This document shows positions 61,443-64,000 of a DNA stretch of 64,000 bases, one piece after another; position 1 is the first letter of the stretch; each line of letters starts with the position of its first letter. The DNA is from Corynebacterium sp. NML98-0116 (GTDB lineage: Bacteria; Actinomycetota; Actinomycetes; Mycobacteriales; Mycobacteriaceae). The notes beneath the pieces are model-generated. The model worked only from the letters and a program-made list of their open reading frames with translations, made no database searches and was not told the origin of the DNA. The position numbers and the translations under genes are program-made. Location: contig NZ_CP017639.1 in assembly GCF_001767255.1 (NCBI RefSeq), forward strand, positions 419,406 to 483,405, written 5' to 3'.

Positions 61443-62405
61443 ATGGCTACAGCTCAAGTTGAGGCGCGCCCCCGGCGCCGAGCCGGGGACCGCGTCTTCG
61501 AGGGCGTATCGACGTCCTCTTCGGTTTTAATCACGCTCATCATTTCTGCGATTGGCGCATTCCTCCTGCTGGAGGCCCTGCCGCCCCTGCTGCGGAACGA
61601 AGGCGGCTTCCTCGGGTTCCTGACGTATTCGGGCCCGTGGGAGACGGCGAACCTGGACGCAATGCGTTTCGGTATCCCGAACTTGTTCTTCTCCACGGTG
61701 ATGATTTCGCTCATCGCGTTGCTGATCGCGATGCCGGTCGCTCTGGGCGTGGCGCTGTTCCTCTCGAGCTTCGCGCCGAAGCGCATGGTGCGCCCGCTCG
61801 CGGTGCTGGTGGACTTGCTGGCGGCGGTGCCGTCGATCGTCTACGGCATCTGGGGCGCGAAAGTGCTGGGACCCGCGCTCGGCAAGTTCTACGAGTGGGT
61901 GCATTCCTGGGGAGGCGACTTCTTCCTCTTCGCGCACTACCAAAACTCGCCGTCGTTCGCGACCGGCCGCAACATCCTGACCGGTGGCATCGTGCTGGCC
62001 ATCATGATCTTGCCGATCATCGCAGCCACCGCCCGCGAGATCTTCACGCAGACGCCGCGCGGTCTCATCGAGTCTGCGATGGCCTTGGGCGCGACGCGCT
62101 GGGACGTGGTGCGGATGACGGTGTTGCCGTTCGGCAAGTCTGGCTTCGTGGCGGGATCGATGCTGGGCCTTGGCCGCGCGTTGGGCGAGACGATGGCGCT
62201 GTACATGGTGGTATCCCCGGCGCCGCTGTTCCGCGGCTCGCTCTTCGACGGCGGCACCACCTTCGCAACCGCGATCGCGAATGCGTCCGCGGAGTTCAAT
62301 AACCCGATTAGCGCTGGCGCCTACATTGCGGCGGGCTTGGTCCTGTTTGTGATTACGTTTGCGGTCAACGCTGCAGCGCGCGCGATTGTGAGGAGAAGTA
62401 AATGA
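61443..62405 (+). CDS. pstC: Phosphate ABC transporter permease PstC
   Basis: A 320-residue permease with about six membrane segments. The EAA-type ATPase-contact loop is ESAMALGATRWDVVRMTVLPFGKSG, and LGRALGETMALYMV follows. An N-terminal basic segment (RPRRRAGD) precedes the first helix. It starts 2 nt after the pstS stop and overlaps pstA by 4 nt. Confidence 0.95.
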   Translation: MATAQVEARPRRRAGDRVFEGVSTSSSVLITLIISAIGAFLLLEALPPLLRNEGGFLGFLTYSGPWETANLDAMRFGIPNLFFSTVMISLIALLIAMPVALGVALFLSSFAPKRMVRPLAVLVDLLAAVPSIVYGIWGAKVLGPALGKFYEWVHSWGGDFFLFAHYQNSPSFATGRNILTGGIVLAIMILPIIAATAREIFTQTPRGLIESAMALGATRWDVVRMTVLPFGKSGFVAGSMLGLGRALGETMALYMVVSPAPLFRGSLFDGGTTFATAIANASAEFNNPISAGAYIAAGLVLFVITFAVNAAARAIVRRSK

Positions 62406-63295
62406 CAACAAAGCCTATGTCGCCATTTACCCCCGTGGCGAAGTCGCGCACGATAAAAAGCGCTGTGATGGGCACGCTCGTGGCTGCCACGATGGTGCTG
62501 GCGATGCTGCCGCTGCTGTGGCTGCTGGTCACGGTGGTCGGCCGCGGGTGGGACGCCATCAGCGACGTGTCCTGGTGGACCACCGACATGGTCGGCATCC
62601 GCGCCACCAAGGAGGGCGGCGGTGCGCTGCACGCGATTGTAGGAACGCTGGCGCAGACGTTGGTGGCGTCGATAATTGCGATCCCGATTGGCGTGGCCAC
62701 AGCGATCTACCTGGTGGAGTATGACAAGGGCGGGAAGCTGGGCAAGCTGACCACGTTCATGGTGGACATCCTGTCAGGTGTGCCGTCGATTGTTGCCGCG
62801 CTGTTCATCTACGCGCTGTGGATTACGGTGCTGGGGCAGGCGCGCTCCGGTTTCGCGGTCGCGCTGTCGCTGATCCTGCTGATGCTGCCCGTGGTGGTGC
62901 GCAATACGGAGGAGATGCTGCGCGTGGTGCCGATGGATCTGCGCGAGGCGTCCTACGCCCTGGGCGTGCCGAAGTGGAAGACCATCGTGCGCGTCGTGGT
63001 GCCGACGGCCTTCTCCGGCATCACCACCGGCATCATGCTGGCGATTGCCCGCGTGATGGGCGAGTCCGCGCCGGTGCTGATCCTGGTTGGGTCCACGCCG
63101 ATCGTGAACTGGGCCGGCATGTTTGGTCAGCCGCAGTCCTCGCTGCCGCTGTTCATGCTGGACATGTGGAAGGCAGGCGGCACGGGTGCGGCCGCCGACA
63201 GGCTGTGGGGCTCGGCCCTCACACTGCTCATCATTGTTGTTGTGCTCAACGCCCTCGCGCGGTTGATTGCCGCGAAGTTTTCAGTGAAGAAATAA
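62402..63295 (+). CDS. pstA: Phosphate ABC transporter permease PstA
   Basis: A 297-residue permease with six membrane segments. The ATPase-contact loop is [25 protein letters not shown], then [34 protein letters not shown] is typical of PstA. It pairs with PstC in the channel. It ends 14 nt before pstB. Confidence 0.95.
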   Translation: MTTKPMSPFTPVAKSRTIKSAVMGTLVAATMVLAMLPLLWLLVTVVGRGWDAISDVSWWTTDMVGIRATKEGGGALHAIVGTLAQTLVASIIAIPIGVATAIYLVEYDKGGKLGKLTTFMVDILSGVPSIVAALFIYALWITVLGQARSGFAVALSLILLMLPVVVRNTEEMLRVVPMDLREASYALGVPKWKTIVRVVVPTAFSGITTGIMLAIARVMGESAPVLILVGSTPIVNWAGMFGQPQSSLPLFMLDMWKAGGTGAAADRLWGSALTLLIIVVVLNALARLIAAKFSVKK

Positions 63296-63309
63296 GGATT
63301 ACGTGCAAT

Positions 63310-64000
63310 ATGTCGAAGCTTCAGATGCGTGACGTCAACATTTACTACGGTGATTTTCACGCGGTGCAGGACGTCACCATGGAGATTCCCGCGCAGGCAG
63401 TCACTGCGTTCATCGGCCCTTCGGGCTGTGGCAAGTCAACCGTGCTGCGCACGCTCAACCGCATGCACGAGGTGATCCCGGGCGCCTCCGTGCAGGGCGA
63501 GATTATTCTGGACGGCCACAATATTTACGGCAAGGACGTGGACCCGGTGTCGGTGCGAAGCACCGTCGGCATGGTGTTCCAGAAGGCCAACCCGTTCCCG
63601 ACGATGTCCATCGAGGACAACGTCGTGGCGGGCCTGCGCTTGGCAGGGGTGAAGAACAAGAAGGAGCTCAAGGACGTCGCGGAGCGCTCCCTGCGCGCGG
63701 CGAACCTGTGGGACGAGGTCAAGGACCGCCTGGACAAGCCGGGTGGTGGCCTTTCAGGTGGTCAGCAGCAGCGCCTCTGCATCGCGAGAGCCATCGCGGT
63801 GCGCCCCGAGGTCTTGCTTATGGACGAGCCCTGCTCCGCCCTCGACCCGATCTCGACCCTGGCCGTGGAGGAACTCATCCACGAGCTGAAGGAGAACTAC
63901 ACCATCGTGATCGTGACACACAACATGCAGCAGGCCGCGCGTGTGTCCGACAAGACGGCGTTCTTCTCCCTGGAAGCAACCGGTAAGCCTGGCCAGCTCA
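63310..64000 (+). CDS. pstB: Phosphate ABC transporter ATP-binding protein PstB (partial, 3' end outside window)
   Basis: The first 230 codons are present. It has [13 protein letters not shown], Walker [11 protein letters not shown]-loop VFQKANPFP, signature [14 protein letters not shown], Walker [13 protein letters not shown] and the switch histidine in VTHNMQQA. These are diagnostic of PstB, the ATPase that powers PstCA. The gene runs off the window at ATGKPGQL. Confidence 0.95.
   Translation, partial: MSKLQMRDVNIYYGDFHAVQDVTMEIPAQAVTAFIGPSGCGKSTVLRTLNRMHEVIPGASVQGEIILDGHNIYGKDVDPVSVRSTVGMVFQKANPFPTMSIEDNVVAGLRLAGVKNKKELKDVAERSLRAANLWDEVKDRLDKPGGGLSGGQQQRLCIARAIAVRPEVLLMDEPCSALDPISTLAVEELIHELKENYTIVIVTHNMQQAARVSDKTAFFSLEATGKPGQL

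Noticed and set aside
1..64000. Insertion sequences, transposases, toxin-antitoxin or defence genes
   Set aside because: None was found in any frame; all sizeable genes have housekeeping or core assignments.

Overview
The window is a gene-dense, high-GC chromosomal segment of a Corynebacterium-type actinobacterium. Evidence is gene content and order: radA-disA, an LpqE-like lipoprotein, carD-ispD-ispF-cysS-rlmB, mutY and a beta-carbonic anhydrase sit as they do in Mycobacterium tuberculosis. A mycothiol synthase, a ThrE exporter, a PhoP-family two-component system, the purD-purB-purC-ptrB-purSQL and purF-purM clusters and OtsAB point to Corynebacterium. I cannot name the species.

Layout. 1-3283: end of the folate operon (folB', folK), two membrane proteins, a Rossmann/DUF2520-like protein and a divergent PanC homologue. 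3341-7611: a membrane pseudokinase, an MFS exporter and lysS. 7734-7825: a repeat element. 7865-9622: a TM2 protein and a GT87 mannosyltransferase. 9634-14363: a PTS operon (EIIBCA, BglG-type antiterminator, enzyme I) behind a clear RAT/terminator attenuator. 14404-17310: clpC with a ClgR-type operator. 17376-20304: a repeat element and two tandem secreted lipases. 20346-30876: ZIP transporter, DUF4236 microprotein, mutY, can, disA/radA, carD, the MEP-pathway genes, cysS and rlmB. 30858-33275: ZnuABC with a Zur-like operator. 33272-36001: trehalose genes (otsA, lipoprotein, otsB) plus a histone-H1-like protein. 36057-38366: thrE, a DUF364 protein and tRNA-Thr(TGU). 38823-40939: PhoR/PhoS. 40936-55033: HIT protein and the purine clusters with ptrB, a thioesterase, an SCP-like protein and a lipoprotein. 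55105-55396: a repeat element and bidirectional terminator. 55411-60197: DUF3073, ygfZ, aminodeoxychorismate lyase, nitrobindin, DUF2993 and mshD. 60218-64000: pstSCAB, cut at the window end.

The genes are almost all housekeeping. Several circuits can be read from sequence: antitermination of the PTS operon by its own BglG protein, Zur control of ZnuABC, ClgR control of clpC, and probable PhoR control of pst. Many genes carry a TANNNT -10 box 6-8 nt before the start codon, which predicts leaderless mRNAs. Two divergent gene pairs share a symmetric ATANTAT -10 core.

I found no mobile element, CRISPR array, prophage or defence island. The least explained items are a dispersed intergenic inverted-repeat family (four copies), the pseudokinase, the PanC homologue that has lost substrate-binding residues, and the H1-like protein next to otsA.
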